From: Burkholderiales bacterium
Lineage (GTDB): Bacteria; Pseudomonadota; Gammaproteobacteria; Burkholderiales; SG8-41
Assembly: GCA_022841375.1 (NCBI GenBank)
Contig: JALHRQ010000001.1
Span: forward strand, 734,892-798,891
Length of the DNA: 64,000 nt
Direction: 5' to 3'
Under the pieces are notes generated by a model. It was not told the DNA's origin and searched no databases. It saw nothing but the letters and a program-made list of their open reading frames with translations. The translations under genes and the position numbers were made by a program. Every line of letters begins with the position of its first letter. The stretch's first letter is position 1. Positions 40,675 through 49,974 of the stretch are shown here, one piece after another.

Positions 40675-41415
40675 ATGACTTCATCCCTTCATAATCCGCT
40701 GCAGAACCATCTGCTTGCCGGCCTGCCCGCGCCGGATTTCGAGCGCATGGTTGCGCATCTGGAACTGGTACCAATGATGCTCGGCGACGTGCTCTACGAA
40801 CCCGGCGAACAGCTTCAGCACGCCTATTTCCCAACCACCGCCATCGTGTCGCTGCACTATGTCACGGAGTCCGGCGCATCGGCCGAAACTGCAGGTGTTG
40901 GTAAGGAGGGTGTTGTCGGCGTTTCGCTGTTCACGGGTGGAAATACCATGCCCAGCTCGGCTGTGGTTCTGACCGCGGGCCACGCCTACCGGATGGATCG
41001 CCACCTGCTGAAAAAGGAATTCGACTCAGCCGGCCCGATGCAGAACCTGATGCTGCGTTACACCCAGGCGCTGCTGACACAAATGATGCAGACCGCCGCG
41101 TGTTACCGGCACCATTCGCTGGAGCAGCAGTTGTGCCGCTGGTTATTGCTGACCCTGGACCGGCTCCCTTCGCATGATCTGGTCATGACGCAGGAATTGA
41201 TTGCCGGCATGCTCGGCGTGCGCCGGGAGGGCATTACCGAAGCTGCCGGCAACCTGCAGCGCGCGGGCCTCATTCGTTACCGACGTGGCCATATCACGGT
41301 GCTTGAACGACCCGGGCTGGAATCCCGTGCCTGTGAGTGTTACGCCGTGGTCAAGAAGGAACTGGACCGCCTGCTGCAGACGGCGCAAATCAAGCACAGA
41401 GCCGTGGCTACCTGA
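40675..41415 (+). CDS. Crp/Fnr-family transcriptional regulator
   Basis: 246 residues. cNMP-binding-like barrel (about 15-125; MMLGDVLYEPGEQLQHAYFPTTAIVSL) and a C-terminal HTH (LELIAGMLGVRREGITEAAGNLQRAGLIRYRRGHI, about 170-205). FNR-type cysteines are missing, and the barrel lacks the cAMP-binding GELAL/RS signature, so its effector is unclear. Regulators of this shape often follow PAS kinases in betaproteobacteria. 87 bp after the output-less response regulator on the same strand; probably its partner or target. Confidence 0.92.
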   Translation: MTSSLHNPLQNHLLAGLPAPDFERMVAHLELVPMMLGDVLYEPGEQLQHAYFPTTAIVSLHYVTESGASAETAGVGKEGVVGVSLFTGGNTMPSSAVVLTAGHAYRMDRHLLKKEFDSAGPMQNLMLRYTQALLTQMMQTAACYRHHSLEQQLCRWLLLTLDRLPSHDLVMTQELIAGMLGVRREGITEAAGNLQRAGLIRYRRGHITVLERPGLESRACECYAVVKKELDRLLQTAQIKHRAVAT

Positions 41416-41457
41416 TCACCGGCGCGGGCCCGGCCGCGGCTGTGATAAATTGAAGTG

Positions 41458-42063
41458 ATGGATGAACTTGTACTCCGTGGCATGGCCAAGTGGCCCAATG
41501 TACCCGCGGTCTTCGGCTGGTTGTCACTGGACTGCCGCGGCCACTGGCTGTTGAAAGGCGAGCGCATCGCCAATCCGGGCATCGCCGCTTTTTTCGGCCG
41601 CAACTACAGCCGTGATGACCAGGGCCGCTGGTTTTTGCAGAACGGGCCGCAGCGCGTTTATGTGGCGCTGGATTACACGCCGCACATTTACCGTATTACT
41701 CCCTCACCCGGCGGCACAATGGCACTGGCTTCGCACAGCGGTGCGGCGGTCGACACCGTTCACGCAGCCTATATCGATGACAGGGGCCAGTTGCTGCTCG
41801 ATACCGAACTCGGCATCGGCCTGGTGCATGATGCCGATCTGGACATGCTGGTGCCCCGCTTCAGTGGTCCCGGCGGTCTCAGCGGCGATGCGGCTCTGAT
41901 GGCTACGCTGGATGCCTTGCAGGCGGGCAAGGATGCCGCTTTGGAATTGACGCTGGGCGACTCCCGGATACCCGTCAAACCGGTACGCGTTGCCGAGGTA
42001 CCGGAGCGCTTCGCTTTTGTCGCGCGCCCACTGCAACCCGCGGGACAGGAAGAGTGTTACTAG
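41458..42063 (+). CDS. conserved hypothetical protein (DUF2946-like label uncertain)
   Basis: 201 residues from ATG at 41458. Soluble. GMAKWPNVPAVFGWLSLDCRGHWLLKGERI opening and NYSRDDQGRWFLQNGPQRVYVALDYTPHIYRI are conserved features of a betaproteobacterial protein that I recall being labelled DUF2946, but I cannot confirm the label. The C-terminal half looks like a beta-rich domain. No catalytic motif. It lies between the Crp-type gene and threonine aldolase (16-bp gap to the latter), probably one transcript. Confidence 0.75.
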   Translation: MDELVLRGMAKWPNVPAVFGWLSLDCRGHWLLKGERIANPGIAAFFGRNYSRDDQGRWFLQNGPQRVYVALDYTPHIYRITPSPGGTMALASHSGAAVDTVHAAYIDDRGQLLLDTELGIGLVHDADLDMLVPRFSGPGGLSGDAALMATLDALQAGKDAALELTLGDSRIPVKPVRVAEVPERFAFVARPLQPAGQEECY

Positions 42064-42078
42064 AACCTGACAAAGACA

Positions 42079-43122
42079 ATGACCAACATGATGATCGATT
42101 TACGCACTGACACTGTCACCCAGCCAACCGCGACCATGATGGCAGCGATGCAGCAAGCCACTCAGGGTGACGACTCCCGCGACGGCGACCCGACCGTAAT
42201 CAAACTCGAAGCGCTTGCAGCCGCGCGCACCGGCAAGGAAGCCGGGCTCTACATGCCCAGCGGCACGATGACCAACCTGGTAGCCGTGCTTGCACATACC
42301 TCGCGCGCCGGTGAAATTCTGCTGGAACGTGGCGCGCATATGCTCAATACCGAACTTGGCGGGCTCGCTGCGGTGGCCGGCGTGTTCTACAAAGCCATTC
42401 CGGGGACGCGCGGCGCGATGGACGAGACGGCGCTGCGTGAAGCGATACGGCCGATGACCCGCAACAACTTCGGAACCGCGCTGATCTGCATGGAAAACAC
42501 CCATAACGGTGCCGGCGGCGCGGTACTGCCGCTGGCGCACATGCAGATGGTGCATGAACTCGCGCACCGCCACGGCATTCCCGTACACACCGACGGCGCG
42601 CGACTGTTCAACGCAGCAGTGGCGCTCGGCGTGCCCGCATCCGAAATCGCACGGCATACCGACTCGGTGTGTTTCTGCGTGTCCAAGGGGCTGTCGGCGC
42701 CGGTCGGTTCGCTGCTCTGCGGCAGCCGCGATTTCATTGAACGTGCACGACCGTTCCGGCGCATGGTCGGCGGCAATATGCGTCAGGCCGGTTCGATTGC
42801 CGCCGCCGGAATCGTCGCCCTCGAAACCATGGCCGAGCGACTGAAGGATGATCACGCGACGGCGAAGCGTCTGGCCACAGGCCTCCATGGCATCAATGCC
42901 ACTCTGGTCAATCCGGCAGATGTCGAAACCAATATCGTCCGCGTCAGCGTTCGCGCCAGCGGCCGCAATGCCAGTCAATGGGTTGAGGAGTTTGCAGCAC
43001 GCGGTATCGCTGTCAGTCCTGCAGATTCAGGATCACTGCGTTTTGTCACCCATCGCCATATCGGCAATGACGACGTTGGTGCCGCAATCGCCGCCTGCGC
43101 GGAAATCTGGCGCAAACGCTAG
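42079..43122 (+). CDS. ltaE: low-specificity L-threonine aldolase
   Basis: 347 residues, PLP fold type I. Cleaves L-threonine and L-allo-threonine to glycine and acetaldehyde. IDLRTDTVTQPTATMMAAM and MPSGTMTNLVAVLAHT match the family N-terminus; VHTDGARLFNAAVALGV includes the PLP-contact Asp and Arg, and VCFCVSKGLSAPVGSLLCG the PLP Schiff-base lysine. Cytoplasmic. ATG at 42079; alternative starts at 42088 and 42091 are possible. Confidence 0.97.
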   Translation: MTNMMIDLRTDTVTQPTATMMAAMQQATQGDDSRDGDPTVIKLEALAAARTGKEAGLYMPSGTMTNLVAVLAHTSRAGEILLERGAHMLNTELGGLAAVAGVFYKAIPGTRGAMDETALREAIRPMTRNNFGTALICMENTHNGAGGAVLPLAHMQMVHELAHRHGIPVHTDGARLFNAAVALGVPASEIARHTDSVCFCVSKGLSAPVGSLLCGSRDFIERARPFRRMVGGNMRQAGSIAAAGIVALETMAERLKDDHATAKRLATGLHGINATLVNPADVETNIVRVSVRASGRNASQWVEEFAARGIAVSPADSGSLRFVTHRHIGNDDVGAAIAACAEIWRKR

Positions 43123-43151
43123 CGTTCTTTGATTTGGGCGTAACCAGCGGT

Positions 43152-43622
43152 TTATTTAATCGCTTCGCCAACCACCTCGACCAGTAATTTCTCCACTGCG
43201 CGCAGGGCGCGGATGGATTGCCCGGAGCCCTGCGCAACCGGCACCCGATACGACAGATACACCGTGCCCGGCGTCTGCGGCAGCGTATACACCGCGATCG
43301 AATACGGGCAAAAAACAATGTTGCGCGTATCAGCTTCCATGGTGTCGCGCGACAGTGCCGCGCTGCAGAACTCCAATACTTCCGCATTGTTGTAAATTTT
43401 GCGTTCGCGCCCCAAGTCGCGGCCCGTGCGCTCGAGCATGTCGCCGACTTTCGCGGTGTAATTGATGACCAGTCCGCGGTTTTCCAGCGCCATCACTACA
43501 CGATCCCTGACATCGGTGAATTCACCTTTGACAGAACGCAAGTGCACACCGGGTGAAGCTGCTTGAACCGCGACTGCGAACATCAGCCACCCCGCGCAGA
43601 ACACCAAGCTCAGTCGTTTCAT
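43152..43622 (-). CDS. secreted DUF302-family protein
   Basis: 156 residues from ATG at 43622. Signal peptide MKRLSLVFCAGWLMFAVAVQAA (cleavage near VQA-AS). Mature protein is DUF302-like: a short helix-strand fold with RDRVVMALENRGLVINYTAKVGDMLERT and VFCPYSIAVYTLPQTPGTVYLSYR. Family members are small and often in sulfur or metal contexts, but function is not known. The longer frame to 43742 is not used: its first 40 codons are low-complexity arginine-rich. Confidence 0.85.
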   Translation of the reverse strand: MKRLSLVFCAGWLMFAVAVQAASPGVHLRSVKGEFTDVRDRVVMALENRGLVINYTAKVGDMLERTGRDLGRERKIYNNAEVLEFCSAALSRDTMEADTRNIVFCPYSIAVYTLPQTPGTVYLSYRVPVAQGSGQSIRALRAVEKLLVEVVGEAIK

Positions 43623-43958
43623 GCATACCCGCGAAGTAATGATCAAATTTGAGTGTAAACGCCGGCGCAGCGAAATGGGCAGATTGCGCAAAATCGGGGC
43701 CCCGTCAGGGGCCCTTTCCGGGGGATAGCGAGGTCCAGGCACCCTGCCGGAAAAAAAATTTAATAAGATAACTTATTGTTTATTAATATATTTTTTGACC
43801 GACTTGGTAGCAAGGGGTCTGACCGCGCCTTGCCCCGGGGGAGCGGATTGGGTATCTTTACTGCCCTGCTGTTCGCGGTTGCGACCGCCCTCCGCGACGG
43901 ACACCGGACTTCTCCCGAGACCGGTTCCGCCGCACGGCGCAGATGTCAGGCTTTTTCG
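43623..43958. other. intergenic region upstream of DUF302 and downstream of the histone H1-like gene
   Basis: 336 bp. Contains a GGGCCCC hairpin (43696-43713) and an AT-rich zone with a dyad AATAAG-ATAA-CTTATT (43762-43777), which may be promoter or operator for the DUF302 gene. No coding region. Confidence 0.5.
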
Positions 43959-44333
43959 TTACGGCTTGTTTCCCATCGGAAACGGCCAGGCACCTGGAAT
44001 CGCAATCGGACGGGGCGCGATCGGCGCCGGTGTCGCAACTTTTGTCACCGGTTTCACCGCAACCGCCTGCTTCATGACCGCAGGTTTCTTCTTGACTGCT
44101 TTTTTCTCAGCCGGCTTTCGAGCCGGCTTTTTTTTGCCCGGCTTTTTTGCCAATTTCTTTTTGGCCGGTTTTTGCGCCGTCTTTTTTTTGCCTGCCTTGC
44201 GGCTGGCACTTTTGGCGGCGGCCTTGCGAACGACTTTCTTTTTTGCGACTTTTTCCTTCGCGACTTTCTTGTTCTGGGCCGTTTTCTTTTTCGTCGTTTT
44301 TTTCTTTGTTGCCTTCTTCTTAGCTTTCGCCAT
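43959..44333 (-). CDS. histone H1-like lysine/alanine-rich protein
   Basis: 124 residues from ATG at 44333 (GGAGG 5 nt upstream decides the start). More than a third lysine: repeats of KKxAKK, PAKKK, GKKK. A hydrophobic-proline end (APIAPRPIAIPGAWPFPMGN) closes it. Such proteins (AlgP, BpH1) bind DNA non-specifically and influence nucleoid structure in betaproteobacteria and pseudomonads. Low complexity makes homology assessment weak, but composition leaves little doubt. Repeat tracts are liable to length change by replication slippage. Confidence 0.88.
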   Translation of the reverse strand: MAKAKKKATKKKTTKKKTAQNKKVAKEKVAKKKVVRKAAAKSASRKAGKKKTAQKPAKKKLAKKPGKKKPARKPAEKKAVKKKPAVMKQAVAVKPVTKVATPAPIAPRPIAIPGAWPFPMGNKP

Positions 44334-44404
44334 GGGAACCTCCTTCAAGGTCAACTTACGGCACGCATTGCCCCAACGGGAACAACGCGCCTTTCGCTGC
44401 TCTG

Positions 44405-44710
44405 TTAGTGCAACACCGCCCCTGCCTTATGGGCCAGATTGCGGTACAGCATGTCGGGGTCAATCCGCACCCCACCGCTCCAGGTCAGCAGATTCGACAC
44501 GGGGTCGAACGCAACACGACGGAACAGCGCGGCATCGGATAACACGGCCAGCGCGGTCTCCTCCACCAGGTCGCCCAGATAGACATGCCCCTCAAGACCA
44601 TCATCAAAACGCAGCCAGAGCGTGCAGTTGTCTTCCGCGCGCAGTTCGGTAACCGTGTGCAGATGAGGCCTGCGACTGCGGTAACGCCGGAACTTCAGAC
44701 TGAGTGCCAA
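44405..44710 (-). CDS. DUF2442-domain protein
   Basis: 101 residues. LRFDDGLEGHVYLGDLVEETALAVLSDAALFRRVAFDPVSNLLTW and GVRIDPDMLYRNLA show the DUF2442 core, a small all-beta domain seen as a partner of toxin or transcription-associated proteins. N-terminus is basic (KFRRYRSRRPHLH). No DUF4160 partner next to it. Between histone H1-like and nrdB genes on the same strand; the 195 bp before nrdB hold nothing. Confidence 0.85.
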   Translation of the reverse strand: MALSLKFRRYRSRRPHLHTVTELRAEDNCTLWLRFDDGLEGHVYLGDLVEETALAVLSDAALFRRVAFDPVSNLLTWSGGVRIDPDMLYRNLAHKAGAVLH

Positions 44711-44905
44711 GGGATGGATCCTCCGTCGTGGTGTTGATCAAAACCCGAAAAAAATCCGGCGGCGACACCCCGCGGTTTGCACCGCAGGGTGATACTCTGC
44801 CGGCTGCCTTGCTGGGTCAGCACACCATCCCGCCTTGCGGTGGGATGCACGCGTTCAATCGCATGTTCCGTGTTGGTCTCCGTCCTGTGTTTCGATCGCC
44901 CGGGA

Positions 44906-46027
44906 TCACTCCCAGGACAACGCGCCCCCGGTCTGATACTCGATGACCCGGGTTTCAAAAAAGTTGCGCTCTTTTTTCAGATCAATCATTTCCGACATCC
45001 ACGGGAAGGGATTGCTGACGCCCTCGAACAGCGTCTCCAGCCCGATCTGCTGTGCCCGGCGGTTGGCGATGTAGCGCAGGTATTCCTTGAACATCGCTGC
45101 ATTTAGACCGAGCACGCCGCGCGGCATGGTGTCTTCTGCGTAGCGGAATTCGAGTTCCACACCCTTGTGGAACAACACCTTGAGCTCTTCACGGAACTCC
45201 GGGGTCCACAGGTGCGGGTTCTCCATCTTGATGGTATTGATCAGGTCAATGCCGAAATTGCAGTGCATCGACTCGTCGCGCAGGATGTACTGGTATTGCT
45301 CGGCAGCGCCCGTCATCTTGTTCTGGCGGCCCAACGCAAGGATCTGTGCAAAACCGACATAGAAGAACAGGCCTTCCATCAGGCAGGCAAACACGATCAG
45401 GCTTTTCAGCAGTTTCTGGTCGGCTTCCGGAGTGCCGGTTTTAAACGACGGGTCGGTCAGCACGTCGATGAACGGGATCAGGAATTCATCCTTGGCGCGG
45501 ATCGATGACACCTCGTGATAGGCGTTGAAAATCTCGCCTTCGTCGAGCCCCAGGCTTTCAACGATGTACTGGTAGGCGTGGGTATGAATCGCCTCCTCGA
45601 ATGCCTGGCGCAGCAGGTACTGCCGGCATTCCGGCGCGGTGATGTGGCGGTAGGTGCCGAGCACAATGTTGTTGGCGGCAAGCGAGTCGGCGGTCACAAA
45701 AAAACCGAGATTGCGTTTGACGATGCGACGCTCGTCTTCGGTCAGACCGTTCGGGTCTTTCCACATCGCAATGTCGCGGCTCATCTGGATTTCCTGCGGC
45801 ATCCAGTGATTTGCACAGGCAGAGAGGTACTTGTCCCAGGCCCATTTATATTTGAACGGCACCAGCTGGTTGACGTCAGTACTGCCGTTGATCACCCGCT
45901 TGTCGGCGACATTGACCCGGCGCAGTTCTGCTTCAACTGCTGGGTTCTGTGCCGTGGCGTGATCGGCCTCGACGGGTTGCCGGACTGCCCCGATTGCGGC
46001 AGCCGAGGTCTCTTCAAATTGCAGCAT
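44906..46027 (-). CDS. nrdB: class Ia ribonucleotide reductase, beta subunit
   Basis: 373 residues. Houses the diferric-tyrosyl radical used by NrdA to reduce ribonucleotides aerobically. Iron ligands and radical Tyr are visible: [17 protein letters not shown] (Tyr at the place of E. coli Tyr122), [13 protein letters not shown], and [16 protein letters not shown] with the second Glu and His. C-terminal SWE lacks the very acidic end of E. coli NrdB. 161 bp after nrdA, GGAG precedes ATG 46027. Cotranscribed with nrdA. Confidence 0.97.
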   Translation of the reverse strand: MLQFEETSAAAIGAVRQPVEADHATAQNPAVEAELRRVNVADKRVINGSTDVNQLVPFKYKWAWDKYLSACANHWMPQEIQMSRDIAMWKDPNGLTEDERRIVKRNLGFFVTADSLAANNIVLGTYRHITAPECRQYLLRQAFEEAIHTHAYQYIVESLGLDEGEIFNAYHEVSSIRAKDEFLIPFIDVLTDPSFKTGTPEADQKLLKSLIVFACLMEGLFFYVGFAQILALGRQNKMTGAAEQYQYILRDESMHCNFGIDLINTIKMENPHLWTPEFREELKVLFHKGVELEFRYAEDTMPRGVLGLNAAMFKEYLRYIANRRAQQIGLETLFEGVSNPFPWMSEMIDLKKERNFFETRVIEYQTGGALSWE

Positions 46028-46187
46028 CTTCAGTCTCCTTTATTAGCATTGTCGGTGGACACTTTCCACGGCCGGCGACAGTTTCTTCTTGTTTGTTTTT
46101 AAAGGTGAATCCGTCGCATCGCCCGCAAAGCAATCTCCAACTGCATTTACGTACCGCCGTCCCTGATTCCGCCCCGCACTTTCACTG

Positions 46188-49049
46188 TTACTGGCAAGCC
46201 TCGCACTCGGGATCCAGTATCGAGCACACCTTGGGTTGCTCCTCCGTTGACGCACCGTCTGCCGACACGGCATTCAGCTGCCCCGCGCGACCCGTCGATT
46301 TCTCCGCAGATGTCGCCCCCAGCGTACGCAGGTAATAGGTGGTCTTCAGACCGCGCACCCAGGCCAGCTTGTAGGTGTCATCCAGTTTCTTGCCCGAAGC
46401 GCCGGCCATGTAGATGTTCAGCGACTGCGACTGGTCGATCCACTTCTGGCGGCGTGCCGCGCACTCCACCAGCCAGCTCGCATCGACTTCAAACGCGGTG
46501 GCATACAGTGCGCGAACGTCGGGTGGAACCCGGTCGATCTTTGCCAGCGAACCGTCAAAGTATTTGAGATCCGCAACCATCACCTCATCCCACAGGTTGA
46601 GTTTCTTCAGGTCGCGGACGAGGAATTCGTTGACCACCGTAAACTCGCCCGACAGGTTCGATTTGACGTAGAGGTTCTGGTAGGTCGGCTCGATGCACTG
46701 CGACAGGCCGGTGATGTTGGCGATGGTCGCCGTCGGCGCAATGGCGATGCAGTTCGAATTACGGATGCCGACGCGCTGGATACGGCTGCGCAGAGCAGCC
46801 CAGTCCAGTTTGGTGGACATATCGCACTCGACATAACCGCCGCGCTCATCGGCCAGCACCTTCAGTGAATCCAGCGGCAGAATGCCGCGATCCCACAGCG
46901 AGCCCTTGAACGTCGAATACGGGCCGCGTTCCTCCGCCAGGTCGGATGACGCCGAGTAGGCGGTGTAAGTCACTTGTTCCATCGAGCGATCGGCAAACTC
47001 CACAGCAGCCGGCGAACCGTAGGGGATACGCAGCTTGTGCAGGCAGTCCTGGAAGCCCATGATGCCGAGGCCGACCGGACGGTGCTTGAAGTTGGAATTG
47101 CGCGCCTTGTTGACGTTGTAGAAATTCAGGTCGATCACGTTGTCGAGCATGCGCATGCCGGTGCCGACCGTGCGCTTCAATTTCTCCATGTCCAGCAGGC
47201 CGGTGGACAGGTCCAGGTGCGCCGGCATGTTGACCGACGCCAGATTGCACACGGCGATTTCATCGGGGCCGGTGTTCAGCGTGATCTCGGTGCACAGATT
47301 GGAGCTGTGCACGACGCCGACGTGCTGCTGCGGCGAGCGCAGGTTGCACGGATCCTTGAAAGTGATCCACGGGTGACCGGTCTCGAACAGCATGGTCAGC
47401 ATCTTGCGCCAAAGCTGCAGCGCGGGAACTTTCTTGAACAGCTTCATTTCACCGCGGGCGCACATCGCCTCGTATTCGACATAGGCCTTCTCGAAAGCCT
47501 TGCCGAATTTTTCGTGAAGATCCGGCACATCCGACGGCGAGAACAGGGTCCAATCGCCTGCTTCCATCACGCGCTTCATGAACAGATCCGGGATCCAGTT
47601 CGAAGTGTTCATGTCATGGGTGCGGCGGCGATCATCGCCGGTGTTCTTGCGCAGTTCGAGGAACTCTTCGATGTCGAGATGCCATGTCTCCAGATAAGAA
47701 CACACCGCACCCTTGCGCTTGCCGCCCTGGTTCACTGCCACCGCGGTGTCATTGACCACCTTCAGGAACGGCACCACGCCCTGCGATTTGCCATTGGTGC
47801 CCTTGATGTAGGCGCCGAGCGCGCGCACCGGCGTCCAGTCGTTGCCGATGCCGCCGGCATACTTCTGCAGCATCGCGTTTTCCTTGATGGCTTCATAGAT
47901 GCCGTCGAGGTCGTCGGAAACCGTGGTCAGGTAGCAGCTGGCGAGTTGCGAACGGCGCGTGCCGGAATTGAACAGCGTCGGCGTCGAACTCATCAGATCG
48001 AAGCTTGAGAGAACGTTGTAGAACTCGATCGCGCGCTCTTCGCGCTGGCTTTCCGGCTCGTTCAGCGCGAGGCCCATCGCCACGCGCATGAAAAACACCT
48101 GCGGCAGCTCGATGCGCTGACCTTCAATGTGCAGAAAATAACGGTCGTAGAGGATTTGCAGGCCGAGATAAGTGAACTTGAGGTCGCGCTGTGCGTCGAG
48201 CGCGGCGCCCAGCGCCTTCATGTCGTAATCGCCGAGTCGTTCGTCGAGCAGTTCGGCCTTGATGCCCTTCTGGATGAATTCCGGAAGATAGGCTGCGTAA
48301 CGCGCCGTCATTTCCTCATGCGTTACTTCTTCACCCAGTGTTTCCAGTCGCATCGTGTGCATCAGCAGACGGGCGGTCACATAACTGAAGCCCGGGTCCC
48401 GCTCGATCTGGCCGCGGGCGGCGAGAACCAGCGACTTGCGCACTTCGTCGATGGGCACGCCGTCATAGAGGTCGCGCTGCATCGCGTCGAGAATCGGTTG
48501 CGCACTGACGTCGCCGCCCAGGCCGGCGCAGGCGCTTTCAACCAGCGCGGTGATGCGATTGACGTCGAGCGGGCGGGACACGCCGCCGTCGAGAACGTTG
48601 ATGACATGAGTCTTCTGCGCCACTGCGGCGGGTTGCGCTTCGCGCTGGCGGGCGCGCTCCTTTGAGCGTTCTTCGCGGTACAACACATAGGCGCGGGCGA
48701 CATGGTGCTCGCCGTTGCGCATCATCGCCAACTCAACCTGGTCCTGGATGTCTTCGATGTGGAAGGTGCCGCCCGAGGGCTGCCGGCGCATCAGGGCATT
48801 GACCACGCCTTCGGTCAGAGCCGCAACCTGCTCGCGCACACGCGCCGAAGCGGCACCCTGGCCGCCGTTGACGGCAATAAACGCCTTGGTCATGGCGATG
48901 GCGATTTTCGACGGCTCAAAGCCGACAACGGCGCCGTTACGGCGAATGATCCTGTATTGCGCGTACACCGCCTCCCGGGCCGCGTCTTCGGTAGCGTCAG
49001 AAACTTGGGGATTACCGCGGAACTGGGTGGAATCGACGGTGACTTGCAT
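46188..49049 (-). CDS. nrdA: class Ia ribonucleotide reductase, alpha subunit with two ATP cones
   Basis: 953 residues from ATG at 49049 (ATG at 49055 is only 2 nt from the AAGGAG, so less likely). N-terminal ATP cone (about 15-105; FEPSKIAIAMTKAFIAVNGG) and a second, partial cone near 130-225 (VSRPLDVNRITALVESACAG), as in Pseudomonas NrdA. Catalytic domain has LFNSGTRRSQLASCYL, CNLASVN, and a redox-active cysteine pair at the C-terminus, KVCSILDPECEACQ. Makes dNDPs for DNA replication; ATP/dATP cone sets activity. Two NrdR boxes lie over its promoter. Confidence 0.97.
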   Translation of the reverse strand: MQVTVDSTQFRGNPQVSDATEDAAREAVYAQYRIIRRNGAVVGFEPSKIAIAMTKAFIAVNGGQGAASARVREQVAALTEGVVNALMRRQPSGGTFHIEDIQDQVELAMMRNGEHHVARAYVLYREERSKERARQREAQPAAVAQKTHVINVLDGGVSRPLDVNRITALVESACAGLGGDVSAQPILDAMQRDLYDGVPIDEVRKSLVLAARGQIERDPGFSYVTARLLMHTMRLETLGEEVTHEEMTARYAAYLPEFIQKGIKAELLDERLGDYDMKALGAALDAQRDLKFTYLGLQILYDRYFLHIEGQRIELPQVFFMRVAMGLALNEPESQREERAIEFYNVLSSFDLMSSTPTLFNSGTRRSQLASCYLTTVSDDLDGIYEAIKENAMLQKYAGGIGNDWTPVRALGAYIKGTNGKSQGVVPFLKVVNDTAVAVNQGGKRKGAVCSYLETWHLDIEEFLELRKNTGDDRRRTHDMNTSNWIPDLFMKRVMEAGDWTLFSPSDVPDLHEKFGKAFEKAYVEYEAMCARGEMKLFKKVPALQLWRKMLTMLFETGHPWITFKDPCNLRSPQQHVGVVHSSNLCTEITLNTGPDEIAVCNLASVNMPAHLDLSTGLLDMEKLKRTVGTGMRMLDNVIDLNFYNVNKARNSNFKHRPVGLGIMGFQDCLHKLRIPYGSPAAVEFADRSMEQVTYTAYSASSDLAEERGPYSTFKGSLWDRGILPLDSLKVLADERGGYVECDMSTKLDWAALRSRIQRVGIRNSNCIAIAPTATIANITGLSQCIEPTYQNLYVKSNLSGEFTVVNEFLVRDLKKLNLWDEVMVADLKYFDGSLAKIDRVPPDVRALYATAFEVDASWLVECAARRQKWIDQSQSLNIYMAGASGKKLDDTYKLAWVRGLKTTYYLRTLGATSAEKSTGRAGQLNAVSADGASTEEQPKVCSILDPECEACQ

Positions 49050-49140
49050 GTCCATTACTCCTTGATCTTTTTAGAATTTTTAACTACTTGAGCTAGGAGG
49101 CATTTAATTAGGCTTGCAAATAGGCTTCCCGGCTCACCAA

Positions 49141-49187
49141 CCACAACATGTAGTGGTCAACACGCTATTTTCCACGAATTCTAGTGG
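49141..49187. promoter_or_regulatory. two NrdR-type operators 31 bp apart
   Basis: Box 1 CCACAACATGTAGTGG (49141-49156) and box 2 CCACGAATTCTAGTGG (49172-49187). Both fit the NrdR dyad, whose consensus is roughly ACAC-N8-GTGT. The 31-bp centre distance (three helical turns) is the usual tandem spacing. Box 2 covers the -10 element of the promoter. NrdR represses nrd genes when dATP is high. Assignment by motif and position; nrdR is not in the window. Confidence 0.75.
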
Positions 49188-49206
49188 CCCAGTTTTGAAT
49201 TCGCAA
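49178..49206 (-). promoter_or_regulatory. sigma70 promoter of nrdAB
   Basis: Minus strand TTGCGA (49201-49206), 17-bp spacer, TAGAAT (49178-49183), with the -10 inside NrdR box 2. The untranslated leader to 49049 is about 120 nt. The rest of the 364-bp intergenic gap (to 49419) has no gene. Confidence 0.7.
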
Positions 49207-49419
49207 TAGGTTTTGACGCTTTTTTTAAAAGTTATTGAGAAACAGCAGGAAGCGCCGATAAGCACCGGATTTGTTGCACAAAAATTGGGCAGCCCAAACC
49301 AACCCCTCGACCGTTTCAGCGGTCTTGGGTCAGGCGGGTCGGAATAGTCGGGCGCAAGGCCTGGACGCCGGGCGGCGTCAGCAACTACTTTTTGCAACCC
49401 TTTGTTTTATTTATTATTT

Positions 49420-49959
49420 TTATTTTTCCAGGGCGCTGAAATAGCGTGGCCAGGAAAAATGGGGGCCGGGATCGGTCTTCCGCCCCGGTGCGATATCGGA
49501 ATGCCCGACGCTGGCTTTGATCGGGTATCGGGCATACAAGGCCCGCGCCAACACGGTCAGGCACTCATACTGTGCATCGCTGAAAGCAAGGTCGTCGGTG
49601 CCTTCCAGTTCGATACCGACCGAAAAATCGTTGCAACGGTCGCGGCCCCACCATTGCGATTGCCCGGCATGCCAGGCCCGTTTCGCGCAAGGCACAAACT
49701 GCAGCAACGCGCCGTCGCGGCGAATCAGGAAATGTGACGACACGCGAAGCGCGGCGATGCCTTCGTAATAAGGGTGCACCTGCGGATCAAGCCTGTTCAG
49801 AAACAGATCAATCACCGCATCGCCGCCAAATTCGCCCGGCGGCAGGCTGATGTTGTGGATGACCAGCAGTTCGACCGCGGTGTCCGGCGGACGCTCATCA
49901 AAGTTGGGCGAAGGCAGATAACACGCGTCTGCAACGCATCCGTCTGCATCCAGCCTCAT
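49420..49959 (-). CDS. ampD: 1,6-anhydro-N-acetylmuramyl-L-alanine amidase
   Basis: 179 residues, cytoplasmic, amidase_2 type. Cleaves the anhydromuropeptide recycled from cell-wall turnover and so controls AmpR-type beta-lactamase induction. Zinc ligands are seen: VIHNISLPPG (first His), VGHSDIAPGRKTDPGPHF with the second His and Asp; SSHFLIRRDGALLQFVPCAKRAWHAGQSQWWGRDRCNDFSVGIELEG is the standard core. The lytic transglycosylase at 34.1 kb makes its substrate type. 15 bp downstream of pilR. Confidence 0.97.
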   Translation of the reverse strand: MRLDADGCVADACYLPSPNFDERPPDTAVELLVIHNISLPPGEFGGDAVIDLFLNRLDPQVHPYYEGIAALRVSSHFLIRRDGALLQFVPCAKRAWHAGQSQWWGRDRCNDFSVGIELEGTDDLAFSDAQYECLTVLARALYARYPIKASVGHSDIAPGRKTDPGPHFSWPRYFSALEK

Positions 49960-49974
49960 GCCGGCTGCAGCGCC

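Noticed and set aside
43795-44652. 285-codon plus-strand ORF rich in Phe/Ala
   Set aside because: Reverse complement of the lysine-rich histone H1-like gene.
46974-48008. 344-codon plus-strand ORF opposite nrdA
   Set aside because: nrdA is certain from cysteine and ATP-cone motifs; this frame shows none.
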